Shown one piece after another: positions 11,521-23,860 of a stretch of DNA of 64,000 nucleotides. The stretch comes from Moringa oleifera (Eukaryota > Streptophyta > Magnoliopsida > Brassicales > Moringaceae), in the NCBI GenBank assembly GCA_021397835.1, contig JAJFZO010000742.1:1993001-2057000 (forward strand), given 5' to 3'. Within the stretch, counting starts at the first letter, position 1. Each line of letters opens with the position of its first letter. The notes under the pieces are model-generated. The model was given only the letters and a program-made list of their open reading frames with translations. It made no database searches and had not been told where the DNA came from. The position numbers were made by a program, and so were the translations under genes.

Positions 11521-13659
11521 GCATCGACACTCCTCTTTGGTGAATGACGCACGGGTGCGTGCTTCACTTTGTGTTTTTTGCACATCTTTTCTAAAGTCAT
11601 CTACATTCTTTTAGGATCTTCTAGTAGTCTCTAGAATGGTACAGATCTGTAATCTCTGAATCAAGACCCTTTTTCCAAGTGAACACTTCAATTTGAAGGA
11701 TTAGTGATATTACATGCCTATATTAAGCTCACTATTTACTCTGATGATTCATCAAAATGATCCTTAAAAATAAAGATTATCTACACTTTTTTCCTCTTCA
11801 TATAAGATTGTGAGTTTTTAGATTGGGATTTAAAATGACTAATCATTATTTGTTAAGGCCTTTTCCCATTGCCTTGTAAATAAAGTACTCGACCAAAATA
11901 AAGGATTATTGTCACATCTTGTTCTTCTATTGCTCATGATCTTTCTATGATCAGGTTTTATAAATGATCGTGCTTTTGCCTAAATTAAGATCTTTCTTTA
12001 TCAATACTTATTAGATTAGGTCTCTGAAGATTGGAATTTCCTTTTCCAACTTAATAATCCACTAAGCACTTATAACAATTGCTTTTTTAAACATTAATGG
12101 CTAATTTACAACTCATTATTAACCTATGCTTTAGGGATTCATAATCATTTCTTAAATCACATGTCATGTCCTTTGGTATAAATCTTTTTGTTTTCCAATA
12201 CCTATTTTTAAAGTAAATCTTTATTTTCCTTTCACTTTCTTCTCATATACTTTGTCTTTTTCAACAAACCTTTCTCCCTTTGCAACTTTTGGCTATTCAT
12301 AGCTCTAACACTCTTTCCTTTCTTTTTTTTTTTTATGAGTTCTTCTTCTCTCATTCCTTTTTCTATTCATCATGGCCAAAGATTAAGGGTCTTCTTCCTA
12401 CACTACTGATGATATAGATGGGTCAAGACCAATTTTTCCATTCTAGAATATATTCAGTTAGAATGACCTTTTCCTTCTAATAGACCATGGTCTCACCATG
12501 AAGGTTAGATCTTGTTTTTTGAAGACTACCTTAAAGATGGCTAAGAGCTACCCATTCATCCTTTCTTTCAAAACTTGTGTAGTTAGTTTAACATCTCACC
12601 TTCACAAGTACTTCCAAACACTTAAAGGTGTATGGTAGCTTTTGTCTTTAAGCTTTGCAAAAAAAAAAATTTATCCTTTTCTTCATCAAATTTTTGGAAT
12701 TGAAAGTCAATAAAGATGATAAATATTCTAAGAATAAATTTTGTTACTTCAGTAGTATATGCCCTAAAATTTTCTCTAACGGTCTACCTCCAAATAACAA
12801 AAGATAGTTTAAAAAATAATTTTGGGCTTCATGGGCCAAGATTTTCCCCAAGTTTAACACTTGAAAAGAGCCCACCAAGAAATTTCATCATAAAAAAGTT
12901 CATCCCAATGTAGACCTTTTATAAAACTCCTTTAGAACATTAGGGTAAAGACAACTTCAATTCAAGGACCACATTACCTTGACCAAAATAGTCACCATTT
13001 AGCTACAAAGGTTTAGTATGAAGCGTTTCCTTTTGATTAAGTCATCTTGGTCAACTAAATTATCTTCCTCTAACTCTATATAATCAGTCATAACCTATAT
13101 TATCACTTGTCTTCACCAAAACCCGATCAAAATCCAATCCTCGATTAAAATTTAAATCCCATTTAAGTTTTTAAACCACAACTCAACACAATACTCCTAC
13201 TCCTAAACAAGTCACCTTTCCTTCTCAGATCTTTAGAACTCTTTAAATCTTAGATCTTTGTTATTCACCTTGTGTCAGCTTTAAGCATGGCTATACTTCT
13301 CCTACAGTAAGTTTTCTTTCTTTTATTTCTTTACCACTTCCATTATAGCATTTCATTCCGTTTAGTAAGACTTTGCTTCTAACTCTTTTCTTTATTTATA
13401 AGTCCTTTTAAAAGGGCTCCACAAAACATATCCTAGCTCACTGAAAACAAGTGTGAGAAGTCATGGGCATTACCATGGGTGAAGCTATTGTACCTCGACT
13501 AAGCCAATGTTGAGAGTACAAAGTAAAGGACAATTTTCAAAAGCTACCTAAAAGCATTACTATTATTTCTTTCATTCTTCCTGCCTGTAAAAGACTGAGA
13601 CAAATGCCTCAAGCAAGCAACTAACTTAAAGGAAGGAAAAAGTTAGCAACAATCCTCAA
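11521..13659. other. Repeat-derived sequence, unassigned
   Basis: There are no intact frames. The base composition is richer in C and T on the plus strand than the neighbouring AT-rich DNA. It contains the perfect small palindrome ACGCACGGGTGCGT (11547-11560). It may be the 5' part of the decayed element whose coiled-coil remnant follows. Confidence 0.35.
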
Positions 13660-14129
13660 GATCAAAGAGCCATGGATGTTCTTCCTATCCCCTTGGTGTG
13701 TCCTCCTCAACCTAAAGAGGATGATAGATTCATGCCAAACTAAAACTTTCTAGGAGAAGGTAGTCTGAACCATCCTAATCTTGTTCACGAGTGGCTCTAT
13801 AAGTCCATTATACCCAAGAATAAGAAGAAATGTGAATTTGACACCGAGAATTCTTAGGAAACACCATGATATGCATTAGGAAGGTAAGTACTTTTTCTCG
13901 ATCTTATTTCATCAGTTTTCATTTTCTCTTCCTTTTTTTTTTCAAGTCTCTGATATATTTCATCATTTAATCTTTTTTCACTGGTCTAACCTGTCCTGGC
14001 CTTACTATGATGTAAGCTACCTAATGCATATCAATTTTAACAAATGAATACAATTTTACCAACATTGGATTACACCACTTCATCAATGAAGTTGAGTCAA
14101 TAATAATTCCATTAAAGATGCTATTAATA

Positions 14130-14690
14130 AAGCCTTGACTTATGTAGTAGAAAATGAGAGATTGAAAAATATTCTAAATAAAGTTGAGTTTGAGTTAAAT
14201 AACACTAGGATTTAGTTACCCAAATCAAAGCTAACATCAACGTAAAGGTAAACCAAATCAAGCATGAGCTGACTTTCAAGCATTTAAAAAAGTTAAAGAA
14301 AATTTGAAAGGAGACCTGATCTCGAGTCGTTGGAGAATTTAAACTTATTAATGAATACAAAGCCAAGATTGGAGAGCAAGTTGCCCCATCTATATAGCCA
14401 ATCCAAAAAATACTTATGGACAAAATCAAAGGTAAAATTCTTGAAATTGATCTGGATTGGGTATAAATGGCACCTTTTGTTACTAGATCATCTTTCTCCA
14501 AATATTTTGAAGATCTAAAGATATCCTTAGTAAACATTATTCAAGAGCCAACTCCAGAACTCGAAGTACAAACTCAACAAAGCTCAATGATCGAATAATA
14601 GATAACTCCCGACCTTCAAGCTACTACTCCTACTGTAGATGCTGTGAATGAAGCTCTAACTGCAAATTCTAATATAGCATGAATAGTTTT
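14130..14690 (+). pseudogene. Decayed coiled-coil reading frame, probably transposon-derived
   Basis: One plus-strand frame, interrupted by several stops, reads as a charged helical protein: VVENERLKNILNKVEFELNN, then KHELTFKHLKKLKK, then VVGEFKLINEYKAKIGEQVA, then MDKIKGKILEIDLDW, then a Gln/Thr/Pro-rich tail. A coiled coil followed by a K-x5-EIDLDW-type motif is reminiscent of the extra open reading frames carried by some plant Gypsy elements. I do not recognise a named family with confidence. There is no evidence of a host gene. Confidence 0.4.
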
Positions 14691-15329
14691 GATCTTTTCT
14701 TTTACAATTTTGTTGCCTTTTGAATTTTTTGTATAAATTTTCATCTTTATGGAGTTAATCATTTCCAAATGTTCCAATCCTCTACTTCACATTATTGCAA
14801 TCTAACTCACTTCAAACTAGCCTTAAATATTGACAAAAAATAACTAATTAATAAATATAACACTTAGCCACTAATATCAACTTCCATGAAGCATAAACAC
14901 TCAACTCTAACATTATCCTGGTCTAGTTAATCTTGATGAACCTTTATTTGGTTATCAAATCGTGATGACATCAAATATTGATCCTTCAATTCCGAACTGA
15001 ACTTGTAACTTGTAGACCTCTTATTGAGTGATCTTCAACAATTTCATTAAGTGCAAAATTAGATATCTATAGTTCTACTTCACAGTACCTCATAAAACTA
15101 TGAACTGTTTTGTGTTAATTAGTAGTTTTTTTCTTATAGTGCACCTATATAGAATTGTTAAAAGATTTTTAATTAAGGGTAAGCTTTTTATTTTTTATTT
15201 TGAAAGATTTATTGTACAACATAGCTAAAGCTACCACTTTTTATTGAGTTTAAAATTATGATGAATAGAATAAAGGTAGTGGGTATCAAAGTCTGTGACT
15301 TTTGTTTAGGCTACCTCATAAGCACTAAT

Positions 15330-15960
15330 CAAGACAAATATTTTTAGGCAGACCCAAATGCGATATGCTTCTAAATAATCTATTTGAGACATAGTTGTAA
15401 TTAAGCCTATCTTGTAATGTTAAGAATCAAAAACTATTTAATGGAAAAGATACACTTGAATAAGGTTAGAATGCAACATGTTATTGCTTATCTAATCTAT
15501 AAGGGTTAAGTACCAAGTGAGATCATGAGGGAGAAATATGTGGTGGACTCAGCTTTTCATACATGTAGTTTCCACAAGTAAGAACTTACTAGAATCATTT
15601 ATTTGCGTGTTGTTGTTACCATATATCATTAAAAACATAATTCAAGCAACTATGTTAATCTTTACTAACATAAGGAGAGGTATATTAGATGTTATTCCAT
15701 GTGATTAATCTCTATAATGAACTAAATTTGTGGCCTAAACTAACTTGAATCTAGTAGAACCCCTTACACTAAAAAGAGAACTTAAGAGACCTAAAAAGTA
15801 AAGATAGAGAGTCTTTGATGAGGTTAGTAAGAACTTTACTAAGATGTTTAAAAGGAACCAAATTGTCACATGTAGTAAGTGCAAGCAAACTATACATAAT
15901 GTTCATTCTTGTAAAAAGTATATGATGTAGACATGTTTTAAAAAATTGGTATTAGTTGTT
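15330..15960 (+). pseudogene. MULE transposase remnant, C-terminal part with zinc knuckle
   Basis: The plus strand reads PKCDMLLNNLFET at about 15350-15390, matching the PKCDxLxNNLxESFN motif that follows the MULE catalytic domain. Further on, LNLVEPLTLKRELKRPKK near 15740-15800 matches the DPVEPPxxKKxPGRPKK linker. Then CSKCKQTIHNVHSC at 15871-15912 gives a perfect C-x2-C-x4-H-x4-C zinc knuckle. Intervening sequence has stops and indels. It continues, in order and strand, the MULE fragment at 7080-7480. The roughly 120 residues expected between the two pieces were not found and may be deleted or displaced by insertions. Confidence 0.75.
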
Positions 15961-16688
15961 GCCATTGTAAAGTATGTCATGTGAATAATTTGGTTACAAC
16001 TTGAATGATAAGAACAATTTGGTTATAACTTAAATGATGAATGTAGTTTGTTTATAACTTAAATCATGAGAATATATTTAATGTTAATTGAATTATATGG
16101 ATAATTTCATTTGTCTAAATGTTTAGGACTTTTACTTTGTGAACATTATTGAATGGAGAATTTTACATTACATTGGTATATGTAAGTTAATCTATGAAAG
16201 TAAGGTGGATTTCTATAGTTTGCAATTGTTGATATATATTTTAGAGTTAACATATATTTATTTAATTGATATATGCTTTAATATCCAAATTATAACCACC
16301 AAAACACATCAATAATACATTATCAAAATCTTGATGAAATATTGCAACTATCAAAGTAATTCAACTAGATGACCATAATTGTGAAATTTTTAACAAAATT
16401 GTAATGTGCACCACTTGAACCAAAACGCACTAACCATTACATAGAATCAAAGTTTTCTACAAAACTTTTTTAGTTGATTACTGATTATCATTTGCAAAGC
16501 TATCCAAGGTTGCTAATTTATATGTTTGTGGCCTATTTTATTAAAGTAATACCATAACATCCTTAAATTATCTCAAAAATTCCTCATCTCATTTCTCATT
16601 TCTAATTTTTTAAAAACTGCCATGTCGAAAGCAGTATCCCCACTTGGTAAGTTCTAACTAGACCTATTTGTTTAACTAAAAGTCTTAC
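15961..16688. other. AT-rich intergenic downstream of the MULE remnant
   Basis: Three degenerate ~30-bp copies containing TTTGGTTATAACTT lie at about 15985-16070. No coding sequence is recognised, and a terminal inverted repeat of the MULE could not be identified. Confidence 0.35.
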
Positions 16689-17115
16689 TTCTTAGTATTT
16701 TTTTTCTCTATTAAATCCATCTTCCTCCTCCTCTAAAAAGTAAAATCCTATCCTAGAGCTCTGTTGAAAACCTTATTTCTCTTTCAATCTCTCATCAATC
16801 GTTAATATCATCTTCTTTGTTGATATTGTAACCTTTTGTTCATCACTTTAACCAACCAAAAATCACATCTCTTGATTTTTTTTCTTTTTCAAACTCATCC
16901 CAGAGCATCTCCTTTAAAAACCTAATTTTTCTCTCACTTTCTTGCCATCTTCAATGGTCTCCTCTATTAACCTTAGCCCTCTATTCATAGTTTAACCATA
17001 AGTTCCATTTCTTAGTTTTTTTTCTCTATCAAACTTATCTTTTTCACCTTTCAAAACCCATCCTTGAGCATCTTCTCTCAAAACATATTTTCTCTCTCAC
17101 TTTATTGCTATCATT
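16689..17115 (+). repeat. CT-rich tandem repeat, three units
   Basis: Three diverged units start at about 16689, 16871 and 17010, each with a TCTTAGTTTTTTTTCTCTAT-like beginning followed by AAACTCATC, a CCTxGAGCATCT word and TTTCTCTCTCACTTT. Unit length varies from about 140 to 180 bases. No function is evident. Confidence 0.5.
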
Positions 17116-20029
17116 TTCTTTGTGTTGTTAGAACCTTCTTTCAAATGTGAAGGGTTTTTATGAGTCTCCTCCTGCTCCGTCTGCCACTTATTACCACATT
17201 AAAGAATGTATGGTATAAAAATTATGTTTTTACTCATTTATTGAAATAATTAGTTATGAGATAAGTATGATATGGCTTAAGATGAACAAAATAACCTATG
17301 ATCTATGCTTTTTGAACATTATGTTATGATTTATTTAGTGTTTCCGTAATGATTCGAAATGGTTACGGATATGGGTTCATTTACAAATCTCTTTTATTTT
17401 TTAGTCATTCTCTTTATTTATTTGAAAAACCAAAAAAAAAAAAGATAAAAAAATGTAAAAAAAGAAAAAAATATCATTAATTTGTCTCATTTTTGTTTGA
17501 TGTGCGATTTAGAGTATTGAGTGATTCTTGGGAACTCAAATGAAATTTATATTTTGTGATTCTTTAGGACTCGAATGAAACATATATATATAGTTTTTCG
17601 ATTTTTCTTGAGGGAATTTAAGATTTGAAAATAGAATTTAAGATGAAACAACTTAATTAGTCAACAAATAAAGGATAACTCATGGTGAAATAAAGATAAA
17701 TTATGATATATTTGATAAGAATAAGAAAAACATTATGGAATGGAATTGAAAAAAAATTAAAGGATTCTCATATTTGTTATTTTATAATTATATTAATTTG
17801 TTTTCTTATCTTGATTTGTAATTATCTTGTTTCTTATTTTTAATTAATTTTTTTCTTATTTTTTATTAATTTGTCTCCTTTTTTTATGTGTTGATACCTA
17901 GTTTTTCTCTCACTAACATACAAGATTAGTGAAACAAAGAAATATTGTATCAGTGTGTCAACCCTTAAAGAACAATAAACCATTTTCGAGTAGCCTCAAA
18001 GATGCCGATCACAAAAGGATTCTAACCAAAATATTTTGCTTTGTGGGGTCTAATAAAGTGGGGAATATAATTGGTTAAGAGTGATATAGTCAAAACAACA
18101 CCTTTTTAAGGTTTCCATTGAATTCATGCATGGAAACTCTTTCGTCAGCATTAAGTAGACCTTCAAAAGAGGTGGTTACTAAAAGTTTTTGTTGAGTAAT
18201 CTTTGACTTCTATGAAGTATTAAGCAATGTATGGATAAAGAAAACTTAGTTGAACTAAATTAATCCAAGTAAACCATCATTTATGGTTTTTCCAAATTAT
18301 TAACTAGAAGATTCTGCCTTTAATATGGGTAAACCTTTAAACTGGCAATTGCAAGGGTTTTTGTTTTGAAACTTGTCACTTCCAAGATGAGTCAAATATA
18401 TAAATGATTAAAATAACATTGATTGAGGTGCAATAGCATGATTAAATAAAGATTTGAGGTTTGCCATGAGAACACTCTCACACAAGCTACGTTGGCACTA
18501 GAAGGATCTTGCATCACTTAATAAGAAGGTGACTTGACCTATAAATCTTGGATACAAGGTTAATAAATAGGGATGAAAATAAAAATCACATTGGAATAAC
18601 AAAGTAAGCATCATGGATAACTTGGATGACTTCTTCCTAAGCTGAAAATACTAGTACAAGTAGACCCTTTCAGGAAACCAAAGCTCTAGGGGATTTAAGC
18701 CTTTTTTAAAGAGAATAGTTATAGTATAAGCCTAGAAATTAAGAAAATGAATGCTAAACCAATAAGAGGCATGCATGAAGATTTGAAAGGCCTTCCTATG
18801 GTAATTCACAAAAACGTCTTCTTAAGGCTGTAGAATGACTGTTAAAAGTAAAATCTTTCAGGTCAGAGCCTGGTGAGCCATTAAAAGTATAGTATGAGTC
18901 ATATTAAGAAAGTCTCCTTATAATCCTTTAAAAGAGAGTTTACTTAACCTAAGAGTTATAGTGAAAGATGATGCTTTATGTTTTGGTAAGTGCTTGAGAT
19001 TGTTCTTAACCATTTTGAAGGTAAGCTATCAAAATGAATTCAGTGTAATGCCAAATTAAATAGAGACATGGTGAAGAAAATGACCACTTTCATTCATAAC
19101 AAAAGATGATGCAAAAAGGTTTACAAGATAAGGGCAAAAGATTACCAAAGAGAAAAACAAACAATAAAGCACACTGCGAATATTTTCAAGTTGGCTTCTC
19201 CCTAGCTTTAAGAGGCTCCTTGTTCAACTAATTCAAGATCTAGGTCATTGAGTTCATGGAAATGAGCATAGGGCTTTCAATAAATTTTAACTCTGTTGGT
19301 GTTACTTGAGAGGTAAAGGCACCTTTTGGTTCTGTTGTAATGAAGTTAAGGTTAAGGTATACATATTCCTTTAGTATTTTGGTGTCTTTCCTCACCTTCC
19401 TAAAATACCTTAGCATACTTTTCTAAAATTAATTTATTCATCTCTTCACTTTATTTAAAAGTTATTACTACCTTTTCTTTACCTAGCTATTCTAAATGAT
19501 CTTTCTTTAGCCTCTTAAGCCGGAGTTGAAATTCTAATTTTAGTCTCTCCATTTCTATCTTTAGCATTAAGATTTCTTATTCAACCTAAGCTTTTTGGTG
19601 CTTAAAGAAAGCATTCTCAGTCACTAAATCTACTTTCTTTTTCCTATCTTCCTCCAAGCCATTCTCAACCTCTTTAAAAATAGAGACTACTTAGCTTTTG
19701 ATCTTTTACTCCTTAGTCATCAGAGATGACTCATAAATAACATAGAAAAAATATCAATGAGTGATGTTAAATTCAAGAGAAAATAAAATTATTACCAAGG
19801 AAAATGAATTAAATGAATATAAAAAGAAAATTCTTACTTAAAAAGCATGAAAGATAGTTTGTCTAGATACTGCCTTTTCTCAATATGAAAGACAAAAGAG
19901 TTGGTAGAAGGAAGTACCACCACCTCAATCCTTTATCCTTCAGGATCTAAGGATAGAAGGCACCAATGTTAACTCCTGCTAGGAGGAGAGGTCAATAAAG
20001 GTCACCATATTTGGTGGTGCCTATTTTGA
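17116..20029. other. Repeat-derived sequence, including possible 5' part of LTR-like copy A
   Basis: TGTTGATACCTA at 17889 resembles TGTCGATACCTA at 23278, and either may mark an LTR start (5'-TG), but similarity after it is patchy. On the minus strand, about 19500-19720 reads as a stop-interrupted coiled coil (FKEVENGLEEDRKKKVDLV, then ILMLKIEMERLKLEFQLRL). This is probably a decayed transposon frame like that at 14130-14690. No host gene is seen. Confidence 0.4.
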
Positions 20030-20175
20030 GATTCAGCTTTTTGCAGCAGCAGAGCTGCCATCTTACCCTTCTTTAATGAAGAGCTGGGTGGTGTTTTTTT
20101 AGCCACTTCAACTATTTTATCAAATTTTCTCTTTTCCATTCTAGGTGTGATAAAGAATTGATCTGCAAGAAATAA
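20030..20175 (-). pseudogene. Antisense reading frame in LTR-like copy A
   Basis: On the minus strand the frame reads TPRMEKRKFDKIVEVAKKTP followed by SSSLKKGKMAALLLQKAES. The counterpart in copy B (23755-23860) has RMKKRKLDEVVEMIKKTHPN then SS. The shared pattern R-M-x-K-R-K-x-D-x-x-V-E-x-x-K-K-T-x-P-x-S-S shows a once-coding antisense frame. Antisense extra frames are known in the Tat lineage of plant Gypsy elements. The protein itself is not identified. Confidence 0.45.
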
Positions 20176-22970
20176 ATGTACGGGTTAGTAAGAATCATTT
20201 TAAGATAAAAAGTTAGCGAAGCAAGAAATCAAAAGTGATCCAACCTAAAAGGGAGGTGCTCTTTAGTTTTGCAAAGCTTACATGGAAAGGTTGAAAGGTA
20301 TTTTTAGGTTGAGGTCTCCTCTTAAGGGCCAGATGGTCAAAGTTAGTAGAGCAACTAGAAAAAAAGACTGACTCTTTAAAAAAATAAATAAAGATAAGGT
20401 CTTTACCTAAGGTGCTTAAGTGAACCTTGTTTATTCAAGATTCAATAAAAAAATTCGGAGATAAGTAGGGTTCTTTTGCTTTCTACATGAGTCTACTTGA
20501 CAATGGCTAGTGTCTCAAATAGATTTTTATTAGTTTTAAAATCCTAATTGGGGTTAAGCTAATTTTTAATTTTGAGAGGGATTCTATTATAAAAAAAAAA
20601 ACCCAAAAAGAAGCATGTCTCCATCTCTTAATTACTTTAGGCAAATTAAAGACAAAAGAAGAGTACCTAAATGAAAAATACCAAAAGAATTAGGGTAGAC
20701 TAATTCACAATGTTGTTGTTTAAGTTTTAAAAAAAATTAGAAAAATTAAGAGGCACAAATCATTAATACCTAACTTTATACATTTAACATAAAAGCATAC
20801 TAGTATCCTTCATGAGTTAGGCACTAACTGGGAGGATGAGAGTTTGTAAACTCTAACAAATGACCCTAAAAAGACGTTCAAAGGAAGTCTTAAGCTCCTT
20901 TTGAGGATTCCTCGAAGATATAGAGATCACTTAATTTCTTTAAGTAAGGTCTCTCTTTTGGACTAAGTACTACCATGCCAAGGGATTTAAGAATCCCATA
21001 GGTCCTCATAATCCTACTAAAAGAGTGACCTATGAAATCCATTTTTAAGCACTATAAAATAACAAAAAGATTGAGATTGAGTGAAAACCTCACTTAAGAT
21101 GGTGAAGAATGGTGGGGGACTCTAACTTAGATGAGAAAGACCTCTCTTTTTGAAAATCTAAAGGGATTTAGGAACGATGAGATGATTTTAAAACAAAAAG
21201 CAATGTGAATAAGGTGAAATGAGCTGCAAAATGAAAAAAAGAAAAAGGCATTTGTAAGAATCTAGCAATTGAGAGATTCATTGAGCGTAAGGGAGACCCT
21301 TCAAAAGTAATGCTGCCAATGTGGCTCCCATATGGTAATTGACGGTGATATAGCACCTTACCATTAGAAGAACTCCTACTGATGAAGTAATGAAATAAGA
21401 CTATTAGCACTCTTGTTGACTAAGACAGAGCTTTAGAAGAGGGTAGCTATTGATGTGGCAACTTAATTAACATGGCAATGACTCATTAGGCGTCACTGCT
21501 AATTTAGCCATGATAGATTGAAAAAAAAGGATCATCTATTTACATGGCTCATTAATTAATGTGGTAGAGTTTTACCGGGCATTACTGCTGAGTTGGCTAT
21601 AAAATAAACAGGGAAAAAGTGTAAAGGTGCAATTAATGAACTGGCAAGTGACGTGGTTATTTTTTATATAATGAAGCAAATTTTAAGTGGTTAGAAGACA
21701 TGCATAGTTAATAGCAGCGCAAGCATGGTAGGTACAACTAGTGACGTAGTAAAGTGCTTAAATGCAATGCACTTAGTAGTGCACTATGTAACTCAATGTC
21801 ACTCGATTCTCCACCAAACCAATTATAATTTGGATTGGGTGTTGCACAGAAAAGGGCAAAATGGTGAGAAAATATACACGCATCATCTAGATTTCAAAAC
21901 GAAGGCTAAATTTTAGAATAATTAAGTGATGCAACATTAAAGGAAGTTAATGTGATAGAATTATTCTCAAGTGATTTAGGGTACTGTAGAAGAAATTGAT
22001 AGTACCATGATACTTAGCAAGGGCAATAGGCTCTTAAAATGGTGTTGGATTCCGCAATAACATCTTCAAAAATGCTGAATATGGGGATAGAAAGCTTGTA
22101 GAAGTAGAGCCTATTAAGTGCATAGTACCAATCGACCAATTAATGCTAAAATGCATTATGAACAATATATAAATAGGGTGAATCTTCAGTTCTCAACCTG
22201 TAGATTGGATATAAAAATTACATAGCGAAAAATTCTCTCAAGTTTTGCTTAATAATAGTTTTCATTTCTCTTTCAATTTTTTTTTCTTTTGAAATTTTTG
22301 TTGCTTTTTTTGAATTTTCTTTAAAAAAAGAAAAAGAAAAAACAATACTACATAACGAGTAGAGGACTTCAAGAGATATTGAATTCTTGAAACTACTTTG
22401 TATCACATTCATATTCTTTGAATAAAATTTCCTTGGCTAAGTTAAAGTTCATCGTAGTTCTTATTAAATTATTAGACTTTGATCTGGTTTATTTATCTTA
22501 ATATAATAGAAAGATGTTATTGAAATCCTAATAGATTGCAGGAAGTCATATGAAATATTATGATTTTTATTTAAAAATAGATGAAAACCTATTTTTCATT
22601 ATAGTAATGTTAATGTATGTTTTAAACCTTTATTTTGAAAAAACAAAAAGATGTGAGCAAGTGAAAATCTCTTTCTTTTTCCTAAAAATTTTTTGGTGCA
22701 CAAGGATGGAATATATAAGAAGTTCTATGTACTTTGACTAAAATATTTTCAAAAAGTTTTAGGAAAATAATTCAATTGGTACCAATAATGGCGTCTTGGG
22801 GATACTAATCTTTCCCCAAGCTTGATTGACTCTCAAACCCAAATTTCATTAAAAAAAGTTCAGTTTTTTTTTTTAAATTTTTATAATGGTTTTCAATCAC
22901 ACCTAAAATGATTATTGGCAGCTCTTGATCCAATTCATCACAAGTTTCCCTTGTTGAAACCTTGGTTGTG
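20030..22970 (+). mobile_element. LTR-like repeat, copy A
   Basis: This segment is colinear with 23750-26900, in order: an antisense reading frame (about 20030-20160), repeated words such as GGCATTACTGCTGA and GGCGTCACTGCTAA (21490-21600), a TATA box (TATATAAATAGG, 22164-22175), a pyrimidine-rich leader, and a shared block beginning AATTGGTACCAAT (about 22773) and running to about 22860. The last block lies where a primer-binding site would be in a Gypsy element, and GGCGTCTTGGGGA resembles such a site. No gag or pol was recognised downstream, so this would be a solo or truncated LTR. Confidence 0.5.
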
Positions 22971-23749
22971 ATATTATGCACTTGTATCTTATATATATAC
23001 ATACAGTTTAGTCAATAAGAAGCATAAGCCATAATCATTCTCTTTTCTAAACTCTTTAATGTTGACTTGTAAACTCATTTAATATTGAAGGTAAGAAAAA
23101 TAAAATAGGAACTACTTAATTATAAAATCAAGAATCAAGAATTTTTTTTTTGTAGAACTCTTTAATCTTTAATGTTGACTTTCAAACTCTTTAATCTTAA
23201 CTCTCACCCTAATAAAAACTTGGTCTAGAATTAAGAAAATTGTTTGTGAAAATTTCCAATGCCAATGAGATATTATCTGTCGATACCTAATTTTACCCTC
23301 ATAAAGTTATTATATTTTTTTTTAAAAAAAAAAGCAATAAAGAAATGCAAGAAGTGTAGTAACTGTATGGACAAGCTGATCAAAAAACGTCATCCTTTAA
23401 GGAATAATAGGTTTTGACTTAGTGCACTCTTTGTAACATGAGTAAAATGATGTTAGTTATTCAAAAAATATTCAACCTTATTGGAATAGCCATAGAAAGG
23501 CTATTCATGAAGGTTATTCTCATAAAAGTAAAAGAGATGACATTGGAAATAATTGATATCCGTCAATTGGAAAGTGTTTAGGGTGAAAATTTTTGACTTG
23601 AAAATGTATTAAGGGTATAAACATAGGAATGCAACTAGAATTAAAGATTAATGCATTTAAAAGGTCATCAAGTTTATTTTAGGAGTCTATTCTTAGAAAA
23701 AGTGTTGTTAGCACAGCGAATAGCCCATATTTAATAATTAGGAAATCTT
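22971..23749. other. Short spacer between the two LTR-like copies
   Basis: AT-rich sequence of about 800 bases without coding features. TGTCGATACCTA at 23278 may be the true left end of copy B. The spacer is far too short to be the internal region of an autonomous Gypsy element. Confidence 0.35.
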
Positions 23750-23754
23750 TCAAG

Positions 23755-23860
23755 TAAAAACTTTTGAGTCCCAATAGAGGAGTTTGGATGAGTTTTCTTA
23801 ATCATCTCTACCACTTCATCCAACTTTCTTTTCTTCATTCTTAGCATGGTAAAGAATTAG
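23755..23860 (-). pseudogene. Antisense reading frame in LTR-like copy B
   Basis: On the minus strand: MLRMKKRKLDEVVEMIKKTH, then PNSSIGTQKFLLER, ending at a stop. It is homologous to the antisense frame in copy A, with matching KRK, VVE and KKT blocks. It is too short and isolated to be a working gene. Confidence 0.45.
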
